Positions 1 to 11,600 of a DNA stretch of 22,530 nt are shown here, one piece after another. The DNA lies in the NCBI GenBank assembly GCA_002887195.1, contig PJAB01000650.1:1-22530 (forward strand), given 5' to 3'. Both the position numbers and the translations under genes were made by a program. The notes under the pieces were generated by a model, which ran no database searches, was not told where the DNA came from, and was given only the letters and a program-made list of their open reading frames with translations. Source of the stretch: Chrysochromulina parva (taxonomy: Eukaryota > Haptophyta > Prymnesiales > Chrysochromulinaceae). How positions within the stretch are numbered: position 1 is the stretch's first letter; the number at the start of each line of letters is the position of its first letter.

Positions 1-1863
1 AAGGCCCGGGGTCACCAAGTGCGCGCCAGACAGCGGTGGCAGGGCGCCGGACAAAAGCCTCTCGCAGCCGTGCTGATCCAAAGGGCCTTCCTGACCAAGA
101 GGAACCTGAAACGCGAGGGCGTCTCGCTGAAAAAGGTGCAGATCAATCAGATTCGGTACAGGACGGCCTTGAAATCACGCGTAGGCATTGGCTCGCACTG
201 GACGAACGTTGGTCCTGAGAAGCCCACGGCGGGCTCTGAGATCTTTAGCAAGCGACTCGAAGCTGCCTTGCGCATGAAGCAGGAGTTTAGCGACGAGGAA
301 GTTGCCGCATTTGAGGTGCTCCTCAGGATGGACAGCTTCATCAAGGTGGATGAGCAGTACTTTGAACAAGCTGGCTCGGCGAGCTCGAGCTCAGTTGGAG
401 GCGGCCAGGCAGCAGGCTCAGTCTCGAAAGCTACTGGCTCTACAGAAACAGCTTCGCCCCCCACAGAAAAGCAGCGTTTCGGCACATCCAGGCGTGGACG
501 TCAGGCGAAGAAAAGGATGGCCGGAGAAAAGCAGTGGGGCTCTTTCATCTCCTTTGGCTTCTCGAAAGCTTCGAGTCCGAACTCCAAACAACCACCAGGT
601 CGACCACTGCTCGAAGACGTGCACGCGACAACGGAGCCGGCGGCAGCAGAGACGGCGGTCGTGGAACCGGTGGCAGCGCAGACACGAACACCGCGCTCGA
701 TCTTCGGGCGTACCAAGCGAACGGTGATCAATCCGAGCAACGGCCGTGAAGCGCTGCTCAACAGCGGCACCCGCCCAACCAATGAGGCAGCGATCGCAGC
801 TGCTTACGGGACGTCGACGCCGCCGTCGCTGCCTGCAGCAAGCAGCGTGCTTCAGGCGGCGGTGGAGCCGGTGGCAGCCGTGCTTGACCTCACGAGGTGG
901 TCAGCCTCCTCCGCCTCACCCTCGGTAGAGGCCGCGAGGGAAGCGGCCGCAAGGGAGGCGGCCGCGAAAGGCGACCTCGCTTTCCTGGCGTTTGTGACAG
1001 ATCCGAAAGCCGCTGTTGCCGCTGCCGCTTCGCACGCCTGGGGCAAAAGCGGTGCGTCGGAGATGGAGGTGGCGGTCGCACAGGAGCACCATGAGCGCCA
1101 GAACACGGAGGCCGCCACCCTCACGCGGCAAAAGATCGCTCAGAGCGAAAGGCTCAAGAGACTGGAAGAGGAGGCGGCCGTAGCCATTGAGGAGCTTGAG
1201 GCCGCCACGGCCGAGACAAGGGAAGCGGCCGCGAAGGAGGCGGCCGTTAGGGGCGACCTCGCTTTCTTGGCGTTTGTGGCAGATCCGAAAGCCGCTGCAT
1301 CTGCCGCTTTTATCGGCGGCGGCGTTGTCAGCGAGCGGGAGATTTCTCTGGTCAACTTCAGTACTTGGGACGCTAGCCGGGACTCTATCGCATCCTCCGA
1401 AGCGGAGATGCGTCCAGGGATGCAGTGGCTGATTGAGAACATGAACAGGACCACGTTGATGTTTGACGCTGATGAGGATGACAATAACGAAGATGGTATG
1501 AGCGTCGACTTGCCAGAGCAGCATCCAGATCGTAACCAAGCGTCAGTGCCAAATCTTGTGTACCGTTTTGAAACGGTACAGGAGCGGGTAACTCGGGCGC
1601 GCGCTTCGCTGCCCAGCGGGCTGCCCAAGTCAGTTCCAGGGATCCACGGTGCCGCCAAGCTCCGCAGTACCGCCAAGTCCCTTGGCAAGCGCCCTGGCAA
1701 GCTCCCTCTAGGTCTGTCCCCAGGTCTGCTCCCAAGTTCTGCCCCAAATCTGTTGGCTGTGTCCCCTGCCTCGAGCATCGTTGAAGACGTCCGTCGCTGT
1801 GGGGGAGGCGCTGCGTCAAGCTCGTCGGAGCCTGAAAGGAATGACTTCATGGACCATGTGTGA
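1..1863 (+). CDS. Unrecognised IQ/coiled-coil, Ala-rich protein (5' partial)
   Basis: The reading frame is open from base 1 to the TGA at 1861-1863, so the start lies upstream of the window; the first ATG-like codon inside it should not be taken as the real start. Near the N-terminal side a basic stretch (AAVLIQRAFLTKRNLKREG, about 67-123) resembles a calmodulin-binding IQ motif, but weakly. An acidic helical segment follows (about 235-365), then Ser/Ala/Pro-rich low-complexity sequence. Two copies of a helical block with the core GDLAFLAFV.DPKAA are encoded at about 939-1015 and 1221-1297, separated by a predicted coiled coil rich in Glu, Ala and Arg. The C-terminal part is Pro/Leu/Lys-rich and ends DFMDHV. 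No catalytic domain is visible and I do not recognise the family. It could be the cytosolic tail of a larger protein. No introner-type intron was found here. It is convergent with the large TRPM-like gene. Confidence 0.6.
   Translation, partial: KARGHQVRARQRWQGAGQKPLAAVLIQRAFLTKRNLKREGVSLKKVQINQIRYRTALKSRVGIGSHWTNVGPEKPTAGSEIFSKRLEAALRMKQEFSDEEVAAFEVLLRMDSFIKVDEQYFEQAGSASSSSVGGGQAAGSVSKATGSTETASPPTEKQRFGTSRRGRQAKKRMAGEKQWGSFISFGFSKASSPNSKQPPGRPLLEDVHATTEPAAAETAVVEPVAAQTRTPRSIFGRTKRTVINPSNGREALLNSGTRPTNEAAIAAAYGTSTPPSLPAASSVLQAAVEPVAAVLDLTRWSASSASPSVEAAREAAAREAAAKGDLAFLAFVTDPKAAVAAAASHAWGKSGASEMEVAVAQEHHERQNTEAATLTRQKIAQSERLKRLEEEAAVAIEELEAATAETREAAAKEAAVRGDLAFLAFVADPKAAASAAFIGGGVVSEREISLVNFSTWDASRDSIASSEAEMRPGMQWLIENMNRTTLMFDADEDDNNEDGMSVDLPEQHPDRNQASVPNLVYRFETVQERVTRARASLPSGLPKSVPGIHGAAKLRSTAKSLGKRPGKLPLGLSPGLLPSSAPNLLAVSPASSIVEDVRRCGGGAASSSSEPERNDFMDHV
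939..1015 (+). repeat. Direct repeat copy 1 inside the Ala-rich gene
   Basis: About 77 bases that recur at 1221-1297 with a few substitutions and no frame change. Both copies encode the block ending GDLAFLAFV.DPKAA. The 282-base offset is exactly 94 codons, so this is an internal protein repeat. Confidence 0.75.
1221..1297 (+). repeat. Direct repeat copy 2 inside the Ala-rich gene
   Basis: Second copy of the block described at 939-1015. Most differences fall at third codon positions or are conservative, which suggests the repeated peptide is maintained by selection. Confidence 0.75.
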
Positions 1864-2101
1864 GGTACGTGCGAGAGAAGTGGAGCGCAGGGCTAGCGGG
1901 GTAGCTCGGCCTCGGGCTAATTAGTGGCAGTCTTGGTGGCATGTGCATGTGCCTGGGCAGCCCTCTGGCCTCGCTGGGCAGCCTGACGCACAGCTTTGGT
2001 TGGTGGTAATGTACCAGCCTATGGCATAGCGGTACGGGGAGCGGAGAGAGTGACGTCGTACGTGTCTGAGTCGCGGACGGGAGTGGGGAGACTGAACCTG
2101 G

Positions 2102-2119
2102 AGTAAGTAAGTAAGTAAG
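2102..2119 (+). repeat. (AGTA)n tetranucleotide microsatellite
   Basis: Four tandem AGTA units directly after the first gene's 3' flank and directly before a hairpin. Each unit also reads as the splice-donor-like GTAAGT, but no matching acceptor or downstream coding frame was seen. Confidence 0.75.
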
Positions 2120-2120
2120 A

Positions 2121-2139
2121 TGCGCCTCATGGAGGCGCA
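2121..2139. other. Short perfect hairpin (8-bp stem, 3-nt loop)
   Basis: TGCGCCTC, loop ATG, GAGGCGCA. It lies about 260 bases after the stop of the first gene, in the convergent region, so an RNA 3'-end role is possible but not shown. Confidence 0.5.
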
Positions 2140-2439
2140 CACGTGGTGAGGGGGGTACCCAGGCGCATACATGAAAGTGTGGCGGTGGTGCGCACCCAGT
2201 CGAGTGTCGTAGCTGATGAAAGTAATCAGTCAACGCTCGATCTGTGTGCTCCAAGAGATTGGGTTGGGGTGCCCGGCGGGTCCGGTGCTCGAAGATCTCT
2301 CAGCCGAGCCCGCCACTGCACTGCACGCCTCGCTCTCGCTCGTGCCGTTGTGCGTCGCCGCCGTCCGCCGTTCCTAACTTGTTCCGGGCTCGCCGACTCG
2401 ACTCGCAGCGGCCGGCACGCGGCCGACCGGGCGGGGCGA

Positions 2440-2453
2440 ATACTCCGGAGTAT
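2440..2453. other. 14-bp perfect palindrome ATACTCCGGAGTAT
   Basis: The sequence is self-complementary over 14 bases and sits in a locally AT-rich patch of a GC-rich region. It could be a protein-binding site or part of a 3' end region; function is unknown. Confidence 0.45.
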
Positions 2454-2674
2454 AATACTGAACCTAGAATGAAGACGAGAGCCGCGCTGTGTCTGTTGAG
2501 GTCTCGACACACAAATAACACTCGACTAAAGTAGTATAGAGACAGTTGACTGACTCGCAAGAGAATCAGAGCGTACAGAGAGGACGCTATTGGCGCACTG
2601 GCCCACAGACCAAGGCCGAGTGAAGTCAAGCTGCGCACGCACGTGCCCGCCCGACCTGCTGACTGTCCTCACGA

Positions 2675-5600
2675 TTAAGCCTGCACGACTGAAAATGATG
2701 CGCGAGGCCGCGCGCCCAGAATCTGAGCCTGCGTGGCAGCTCCAGCCGTCACGGCTGATGGCAGCACGCGACGCGGCGAGGCGGCCCGATCAGTAGCGCT
2801 CGCGGTGGCGCCATTTGGCAGCGCCATCAGAGAGCTCTGTCGGCCCGACAGTTGCCGACTAGCTGGCAACGGCTGCGATGCGCGCGGCATCTTCCCTCCA
2901 CTCGCGCACAAGGGGTCGGAGGCCGCCGCCTCGGGGGGCGCCGGCAGCGGCTCCCCAGCTCTCATTCGGAGCACCCATTCGAGATCGCGGAGATCGACGC
3001 GCTCCATCGCGCCGCGCGTCGTCCCGGGCGTCACCGCCTCGTCGAAGACGGCGTCGAGATCCAGTGCGGGCGCGTCGATGCCAATGGTGCGCACCGCCCT
3101 GTGGAACTCGAGACGTGCCACGCTGCCGCTGGGGCCGCCGCCCGAGCTGCCCTCTTCACCCGAGCCGCCGTTGGCCGAGCGACGAAGTAGACCCACGATG
3201 CGTGCGGCAGATCGGTCGAGAGCACTGCGCAGCGTGAAGCGCACTAACTCGGCGCACTCGATCGTGCCCGAGCCGTCGATGTCCATCTCCGCAAATACGG
3301 CCTCGCACGCCGCCGCGTGCAGAGGGTTCGTCACAGCTGGCATCGTCTCCGAGAAGGAGAGCCCGGGCAGCCTGAGCGTCGCGATAGCACGCCCGAACTC
3401 GTGACGACTGATCAGTCCAGAGCCATCCTCATCCCATCGCGCAAAGGTGTCTGCCACGCGGCTAAGCGAGCTGGCTAGTGCGTGCTTGAGCAGGGCCTTG
3501 GCGTCGATGAGCTCCGCACTCGGCACGGCCATCGACACCAACGCCGGCGTCGCCCTCGGCGTACTCGGCCCGATCGTCTGGGGTGGGCCAGTTGCCTTTT
3601 TCAGCATCTGGGGAGTCGCTCGTACAGGGCTAGCCGAGCACGAGCCACCCGCACCGTACGGCCGCGCCTGCGTAGCTGCGCCGTGCTGAGCGCCGCGCTG
3701 CGACGAGGCGCCGTGCTGAGCGCCGCTACTCTCGCCGCACGCGCCTTTGCAACTCGCCTCGCATCCCTCGCGCGGTATTGCCACGAGCTCGAGGTGCCTT
3801 ATCGGAAACTTGCCGCCTTTCTCATCGCCCTTGCCGCCCTTGCCGCCTCTCTCACCGCCCTTGCCGCCGTTATCACAGCCCTTGCCGCGGTTCTCACCGC
3901 CCTTGCCGCGGTTCTCACCGCCCTTCTTGCCGCCTTCGACGCCATTGGTGGGGCTCCTCGTCTGCTTGGGAGAGCTATTGGCGGACGGGGCGAGGGTCCG
4001 TCGCAGCTCCTTGTACTCCACGGTGCCGCTGCCGTCCACGTCCATCTCGTCAAAGAGCTCATCGATGACGTGGTCAGGAGCGTCGAAGCCGGCGGCGCGA
4101 ATCGCCGATTGGAACTCGGAGCGCTGGATGGTACCTGTCCCATCCGTGTCCCACTTGTGCAGAAAGTCGGTGACGCGCCCGTACGAAGCCGTTAGCGCGC
4201 TTTTCAGAAGAGCTACGATGAACTCGGAGTACGCCATCTCACCTGAGGAGAGAGGCGACCAGTGGACGTCAGAGAGGCGATCGGCCATGATCATCAGAGG
4301 CAATCAGCCCCATCTAACCCGGACCTATTGGTCATCAATCAGATCGAATCTCAGCCCCATCTCACCCGAGCCATCCCGATCATAGTCGTCAAAGATGCCA
4401 TCGCACATCTCGTCCGTGACCGTCGTCCCCATGTTCGCGACGAGCTTGCGGAATTCGACCTTCGTGACCGCGCCGCTGCCGTCGGCATCTAAGAGTCGGA
4501 AGTCGCCGCTCATCTTGGCGATGTTTGCACCAATGACACGCTTGAGTTGCTCTTTCAGACCCTTCCACACTTTCTGCGTCAGCATGACCCCAATATCACG
4601 GTAACTGACAGTACCATTCGTATCGGCCTTGAAGTCGTTGAAGAGCTTATCCACCTGATGCAGGAGGTAATCATCAATGAGATCTTCAGGTGATTATCAG
4701 GTGGCACTCAGGTGGAGTCGAAGAGCGTGCTCACCTCCGCTTGCTCCGCCACGAAGCCGAGCATCGCGATCCGTTGACGGAACTCGACCTGAGGAGGGAG
4801 GCAATCAGTCAGAATCAAATGTCATCAGATCGCCATCAGAGGTCATCAAGGTCGCCATCAGAGGTCATCAGTGGCAATCACGAGACTCGACCTTAGCGAG
4901 CCGCCCAGTACCAAGTTGGTCCTGGCTCGTCAAGTACGCGAGCACACGCGGCCAGTCCGCGCTGAGCTGCTCACGTAGTGGCAGCCGCTTCTCGTGATCT
5001 CGCGGCTTCTTCTTAGCCGAGATCGTGAGCGAATTGACCACGTGCTCCTCGGTCCATGAATCAGAGGTCCACGTAGGGGGCAAGGCTTCCAGTGGCTCCA
5101 CCTCCGGCTTGGCCGCGGACTTGGGCACGGGTCTCGCTTCAGGCCGGATGACCCTCGTGGTGCGGCTCAGCGGCAGCCCCTCGGCTAGGCCAGCGGCGTC
5201 AGCGGCAGGGGCAGGCGGCGACGACGTCCCAAGCGTTCGCCCCTTCATAGGCATTCGTAGCGTCGGCCCTAATTTGGAAGGTGGTTCGTTGGGCTGACCT
5301 TCCTCGCCGTCAGGGCTGGAGCTGCTGCCGGGGCGACCCTGGCTCGATGGTTGGCGTGCCGACTCCAAGCGCGCGACGTGCTGTTGCACTGGGTCGCGGA
5401 TGGCATGCCATAGCTCATTGATCTGAACAAAACCATTGCCGTCCTCGTCGAACGAATCGAAGACTAGGTCGGCATCGTGCGCGGGAGCCTCGATCCCGAG
5501 CATGGCGACCACTTTGCGGAACTCCTCCTTTCCCAGTTTGCCGTCACCATTCTCGTCCCACTGACGGAAGAGGTCGAGCACCTCGACGTGGTTGGCAGAC

Positions 5601-8600
5601 AGGGCACTCTTGATCTGTCGCTGGATCTTGTTGGCGGCAGACGCGTCCACGTCCACCGGGCCGGGCTTCCGCCAGATGGCCCGCTGGACCTCACTGGCGC
5701 TCTTCGCCTCGGGCTTCCGCCAGATCACCTTCTGGAGCTCATCGATCTGAAGACGACCATCGCCGCTCTTGTCGAACGAATCGAAGAGTTGGTCGATCTC
5801 GTGTGCGGGAACATCATCGATGCCGAGCATGGCGATCGTCTCGCGGAACTCCTTCTTTCCCACAGTGCCGTCAGCCTTCACGTCCCCGTGACGGAAGAGC
5901 TTGTTCGCGCTCCCCCGTTGGCGGAAGAGGTCAAGCACCTTCGCGTGATTGGCCTGCACTGCGCTCTTCATCTGCTGCTGGAAGTGGTTGACAGCGGTGC
6001 GAGCAGAGCCACCGATGCCGTTACCGGTACCGGTGCTGCTGACAGCCCTGCGCTCAAACTCATCCACCACCTCCTCCTCATAGCCCTCCACGTTGCTCTC
6101 CACATCATCACCGTACGCCTCCTCGTCGCACTCGTCCGCATCGTCCCTGCCATCCTCATCGTCCCTAATGAGGGCCTCTTCCATATTTGGCGCGTCGAGA
6201 GAGGCATGCATCTTCGGAGCGGCTGGGGGAGCTGAGTGAGGCGGTGGGGGCGCAGGAGAGAGCTGTTGTCGCGGCGGCGGCTCGAGAGCTTGGAGCGGCG
6301 GCGGCGGCGGCTTTGGCGGTTTTGGTGGCGGCTTCGGCAGCGGTGTCGGCTTCGGTGGCGGCGGTAGGAGCTCTGGCATCGTCAGCGGCTGCTGTGGCGG
6401 CAGCGGCGGCGGCGGCGGCTTCGGTCGCTGCGCCAGCTTTCGCAAGGAGCTGGCGGCTGCGTCCGCAGGCGGCGGCTGGCGTGACGCCGCGGACAGCGAG
6501 GGAGGTGGTGGGCGTGCCGATGAACACCCTAGAGCGACGGAATTCGTGGAGACGGCGCCAGACGACGCGACGCTGCACGCATTATAACGGGCGACCGTGG
6601 CGCTGCCTCGGCTAAACGAGGGCGTGGACGACGACCCATTCGAAGCCCACAGCGTGTCGCCACCACCGCCACCGCCGCCACCACCACCGCCACCACTGCC
6701 ACGGTCGCCCCATCTGCCGCATCTGCCACCTCGTCCGCAGCCGCCTCCACCCCCGCCTCCACCCCCGCCTCCACTCCCGCCTGCGCCACCGCCTCCGCCA
6801 TCGCGTCCGCCGCTGCCCACGGCGCGCTCGATGCGTTCAACGGCCTCGCGGTCCTCCAGCTGCCTGTCCGCAAGCAGTGCGAGCCCCCTGTCCAATTGGT
6901 TCAATCTGGCAGGCAAGGCGCGTTGCAGCTCAGCGGTATCGGCCGCGACAAAGCGCTCCAATCCAGCGAGCACCTGATGAGGGAGGCAATCGGTGCTCAC
7001 CAGAGGCAATCCGAGGCAATCCGAGGCAATCCGAGGCAATCCGAGGCAATCCAGCGAGCACCTCGCGCTTCTCATTCTCCTCCTCCAGGCCGTCCAAGTG
7101 AGGATCACCTTCCAGATTAGGATCGCCCATCACCGTCCGAGCGCCCAAGTCCGCAGCAAAGTCGCTTGGCTCGTACCCATCCGCACCGGCCGCGCGACCT
7201 CGGGGCTGGCACCATGCGGAGGGAGTGCACATCAAGAGCGGCAGCGAAAAGGGCGGCGGCACAGCAAAGTAGGCGCGCGCGCACAGGAGCGTGGAGACGC
7301 GGTGGAAGCCAAACTCCTGCTCGGCATTGACATCATACTTTTGGTAGGTGTTACCCAACCGAGCGATCAGCAGGTTGACGAGCAGCACTTGAGAGGCCAT
7401 CACGTAGAGCCAGAGCAGCGGCTGGCCGACCCAAGGCGACGCTTGCTCGATGGTGTCGAGCGAGGACTCACCGAGAGCCGCCCAAAAGGGCACGCCAAGC
7501 GCCGAGAGGATCGACCAGCCAGCCTCGTCCGCTTCGCCGTCGCTCGAGCCGGCGGTGCTGCCTGCTCGTGCGGCAGCCCCCGCGGCCGCGGCGTTGGCCC
7601 CGCTGGCCTGCCAGTTGGAGGCGAGGATGGGGCGCCAATGTGGCGCCTGGACGGAGAGAAGGGCGACGAAGGCAAGGCCGAATCCGAGCGCGACGACCTG
7701 CACGGCAGCATCCGCGCCAATTATGAATGGCGATCACGGGCAATCAGTGGAGCATTCATGGTCATGAATGGCACTCAGGAGTGACGTGGCACTCATGAGT
7801 GGAACATTCATGGTCATGAATGGCAGACAGTGACCATCCCCGGAACCTACCGAGAAGATGACGAGGAAGAGCGCCACGTCAGAGATCATCTTGCTCAGGA
7901 TGATCATCAGAACGCCCAGGATGCGGTGCTGAGTGAGCAGATTGAGCAGACGGATAGCCATCGGAATGGCGCACATCCCAAGGATGAGCAGAGAAATCTC
8001 CGCGGCGCCCCACAGGGTCTCATCCTGCGTGCCGTCGGCCACGTCGACGCTCGACAGGTGGCGACCCCAAGGCACGCCGGCCCATCCCCCCGCCGGCCTG
8101 GAGGGCGAGGGCGGTGGGGGGGAGGGCGAGGGCGGCGGCGGCGGCGATCGGTCGCCATGGACCGCCGCTTCGGCCTCCAGCCGCTGCCGTTGATCAGCGT
8201 GCCACGCGAGGCCGAGGGCAAGCAAGATCAGCAGCAGGGTGCTGACCTCGAGGATCGTGCCGGGACCATTGAGAGAAAGCGCCCGGCGAGGCCGACGCGC
8301 GTGCTGTGACGCGTGATCGACGACCAAATTGAACGTCCACCACAGAAAGAGAGGCTCGAGCAGCCAGAACGGCAGCCGTCCCCATGGGCCGGCCGCCGCG
8401 GCACTCGCGATGGCGGCTGAGGAGGAGATGGCGGCGCCACTGCTCGAAAGAGCGGACTTTCGCTGCGTCAACGAGGACGAGGACGGGGCGGCGGCGGCGG
8501 CGGCCGCATGCGTCTCGACGCGCGTGAGCAGCACAAGCACAAAGAGGCACGAGTACACCACGAGCAGCACATTGCGCAGCAGCAGCTTCACCCGTGGCAC

Positions 8601-11600
8601 GCGCACAAATTCCAACGCGAGCTCATGGTGTCCCAACGGCAAGGGCGCTTGCTCGCGCTGCTGGGCTAGGGTAAGGCGCCGCTTCGCCTTCTGCCACGCG
8701 GCGCAGTGAAGGTCGGTGCACGTACTGAGCGTCTCCGAGTACCTGATGAGAGAGGCAATCAGGACGCCACTCGGTGCAGGCTTCAAGGCTCTTCTCGTGC
8801 CCGAGAGGCAATCAGGCAGGCAATCAGGCAGGCAATCAGGCATGCAATTACCCGAGAGGCAATCAGGCATGCAATTACCCGAGAGGTAACAGTAACGTCT
8901 GGATCAGGATCGCCGAGGAGCTCGTGTGGTGGGGCAGGCCGAGCCGCCGCGTCTGATGCAGGAGGGTGCGCACGAGGCCGCGGCAGTGGGGGTGCCCGAG
9001 GAAAGCCTTCATCTCGGCCGCGAAGGCGAATTCGAGCAGCGAGAGCCCCCACACACGATCGGCCTTGGCCAGGTGACGAACCCCTACCGGTCCGAGCGCC
9101 ACCGCGGGCGGCAGGTGGTCGAGCACGCGCGCGCACCTGTGGGGAAGTAAGGCTGCCGTAGTGAGCGTTTGCATGCAAGGCAGGTGGTCGAGCACGCGCG
9201 CGCGCACCACGCCTCGAACTGCTCGGCGCGCGCGTTCAGCGTGGCCGTGTCGGTCTCGGGCAGCTCGGCCATCGCCACGCACATGGCGGAGGCGAGTAGA
9301 CCGAACCGCACCTGAGGTGATGAGACCGACATGCAGGGAACGGCTCTCAGAGAGGCAAACAGAGTCGAAGCAGAGGCGAATCAGAGGCGAATCAGAGGCG
9401 AATCAGAGGCGAATCAGACCCACCGGAGTTGCCATGCGCCGCCAAAGCAGAGACGCGAGATCCCACGCGCCCACCGCGACGCTCCATACAAAGACGTCGG
9501 AAGAGCGCACCTGTGAGGAAGTGAGGCCGCCGTGGTGAGCGTTTGCATGCAAGGCAGGTGGTCACCTCGGAGGAGCGCACCTGCCGCCCGCGCGCCACCC
9601 ACGCATCCTCATACGACGGCACGAGCGATGCAAGAAAGGGCAGCACGCCCTCCTCGTACCTGTGGGGAAGAGGAGGGAGGGCGCCGTGGTGAACTTGTGC
9701 ATGCATTCGACACAAGAAAAGGCAGCACGCCCTCCTCGTACATCTGGCGTTGTTCTTCTGCTGAGCTCGAGCGGACGTTCACGGGGCAGCTGCGCAGCGT
9801 CGTGAGGGACGCCGAGGTGGCGAGCGCTGCCGCGGTGGCGTCGCTCACACTGGCACAAGTGTACAGGGCCGGTAAGTTGACCTGGCTGAGAGAGGCTCGA
9901 TGAGACAGGAGCAGAGCGACGATGGCGACACGTCTCTGCTCGAGGGCGCACTGCAATGCACACTGGACAGCCTCTGCCACCGCCTCGGCCGCAGCAGGCC
10001 GGCCTCTCTGGGGAGGCATTCGAAGGCCCCCTGCCGCTGCTGCCGTGGTTGCGGCCACCGCCACGGCCGCTGCCAGGTCCTCGCGCGCATACATCTTGCC
10101 CAGCAGCTCCCTCATCAGATCGGCACGACCCCAGCGCACCACCAGCCTCACCTGCAGAGGCACTCAGAGAGGCAGTGGATTGAGAGGCACTCAGAGAGGT
10201 CATGTTGGAGGGGCACACAGAGAGGCACCTGATAGAGAGGCGCATGATTGAGAGCAGCAATTCAGAGGTCATCAAGATCCACTCAGATCCAATCAGATCT
10301 AATCATGGATCCAATCAGAGGCGATCAGATCCAATCAGATCTCATCATGGATCCAATCAGAGGCGATCAGAGGCGATCGCGTACGGGCTTCTCGATGAGC
10401 CATTTGGATTGGCCGCGCGGCAACGGTGCGCCGGTACGACCTGTGGGGAAACTGGCACGCCGTCGGCTCGCGCTCGTCGCGCTACCGCCCAAGACGGCGC
10501 TACCGCCCAAGACGGCGCTACCGCCCAAGACGGCGCTACCGCCCAAGACGGCGCTACCGCCCAAGACGGCGCTACCGCCCTGACCGAATCCGACTGTGGA
10601 CTGCGAGGTGGCGGCGCGCGCGGCTGTGGCCTCGGCGGCGACTTGTTCATGCCGCTGGAGCATGGCGCGAAGGATGGCGAGGTCCAGGGGCAAGCAGCCC
10701 GACTGGAGATGCTCGAGGGGCAAGCCCGCCTGGCCGCCGGCCGCGCCGGCGCCGGCGCCAACTCCGGCCCCGGTCGCGCCGTGTTGAGCGCCACCGATGC
10801 GGTAGCAGCTCAGGAGAGGACCTACGCCGCTCAGCTCATCGAGGGCGCAGATGCTCTCGAGCAGCGGCGTGCACTCGAGCCACCGACCCCCCTCGTAATG
10901 AGCGAGCACCTCGGCGGGCTCCGCGGTCGAAAAGGTCGACCCCCATAAATCCGCATGCAGCTGGGCGGCGGCGGCGGCGTGCCGAGCGTCGAGGTACGCG
11001 GACAGGGCGCCCGCTGCACCGCCCGTGTCCGCGAGAAGCATCACCCCAGCACGCTTGTGCGACACCGCGTACAGTACTGATCGCAGAGTGCTCACCTGAT
11101 GAGGGACGCAATCATCCAGGCCGTAGCATGCAATCATCAGAGGCAAAAAAGCATCAGAGGCCATCAGCGCTGAGTGCTCAACTGATGAGGGACGCAATCA
11201 GCCAGGCCGTAGCATGCAATCATCAGAGGCCATCAGCGCTGAGTGCGGAGTGCTCACGTCGCCGCCAAGCACGAGCACCGCGCACGGGGCGTCGTAGATG
11301 CGGCAATAAGACTCGAGGGTGCTGTCGAGTGCCACGGCGGTTGCAGAGCGCTCAGTGCCACCGCCGCCGCCCAGCACTCCGATGCCGTCTTCCTCCTCGC
11401 CGTTGCCCTCGCCGCCCCCGCCGCCCCCGCCACCCTCACCGCCGCCGTCGCCACGCGCCTGGCCGTCTAGCAGGACCAGATGCGTATGGTGCGGCTCGAG
11501 CTGCCGGCCGTGCCGCGCGATGGCTCGATGGTGTGCCGGCAGCGCCGACGCCGACTCGAGCGGGTATGGTCGGGGTTCGGAGGAGCCTGCGTTCGCAGCC

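Larger units (their letters stand above)
1864..2674. other. Convergent intergenic region
   Basis: About 810 bases between the stop of the + strand gene and the stop of the - strand TRPM-like gene. It should hold both 3' untranslated regions. Short open frames on both strands show no recognisable protein. A GTAA repeat, a hairpin and a palindrome are listed separately. No canonical AATAAA signal is evident, and no RNA gene was recognised. Confidence 0.6.

Noticed and set aside
302..727. Alternative + frame with a plausible coiled coil (ARRARAQLEAARQQAQSRK, about 368-424)
   Set aside because: It looks natural locally, but the frame degrades to Arg/Ser-rich sequence and stops at 727. A sequencing frameshift or hidden intron in the first gene cannot be excluded.
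916..1850. Long - strand frames opposite the Ala-rich gene
   Set aside because: They have no conserved domain. The + strand repeat copies differ mainly at synonymous sites in the + frame.
2143..2534. Small + strand open frames in the convergent region
   Set aside because: They have no homology and biased composition, and they overlap each other in several frames.
3482..4195. Long + strand open frame opposite the EF-hand exon
   Set aside because: It is the antisense of canonical EF-hand codons and gives low-complexity Ala/Leu/Arg sequence without recognisable domains.
5477..6235. Long + strand open frame opposite EF-hand pairs 1 and 2
   Set aside because: The - strand encodes conserved EF-hand loops here; the + frame is a shadow from GC-rich codon bias.
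6985..7052. Regularly spaced GAGGCAATC repeats resembling a CRISPR array
   Set aside because: Units are 10 bases with no spacers, and they lie inside a spliced eukaryotic intron.
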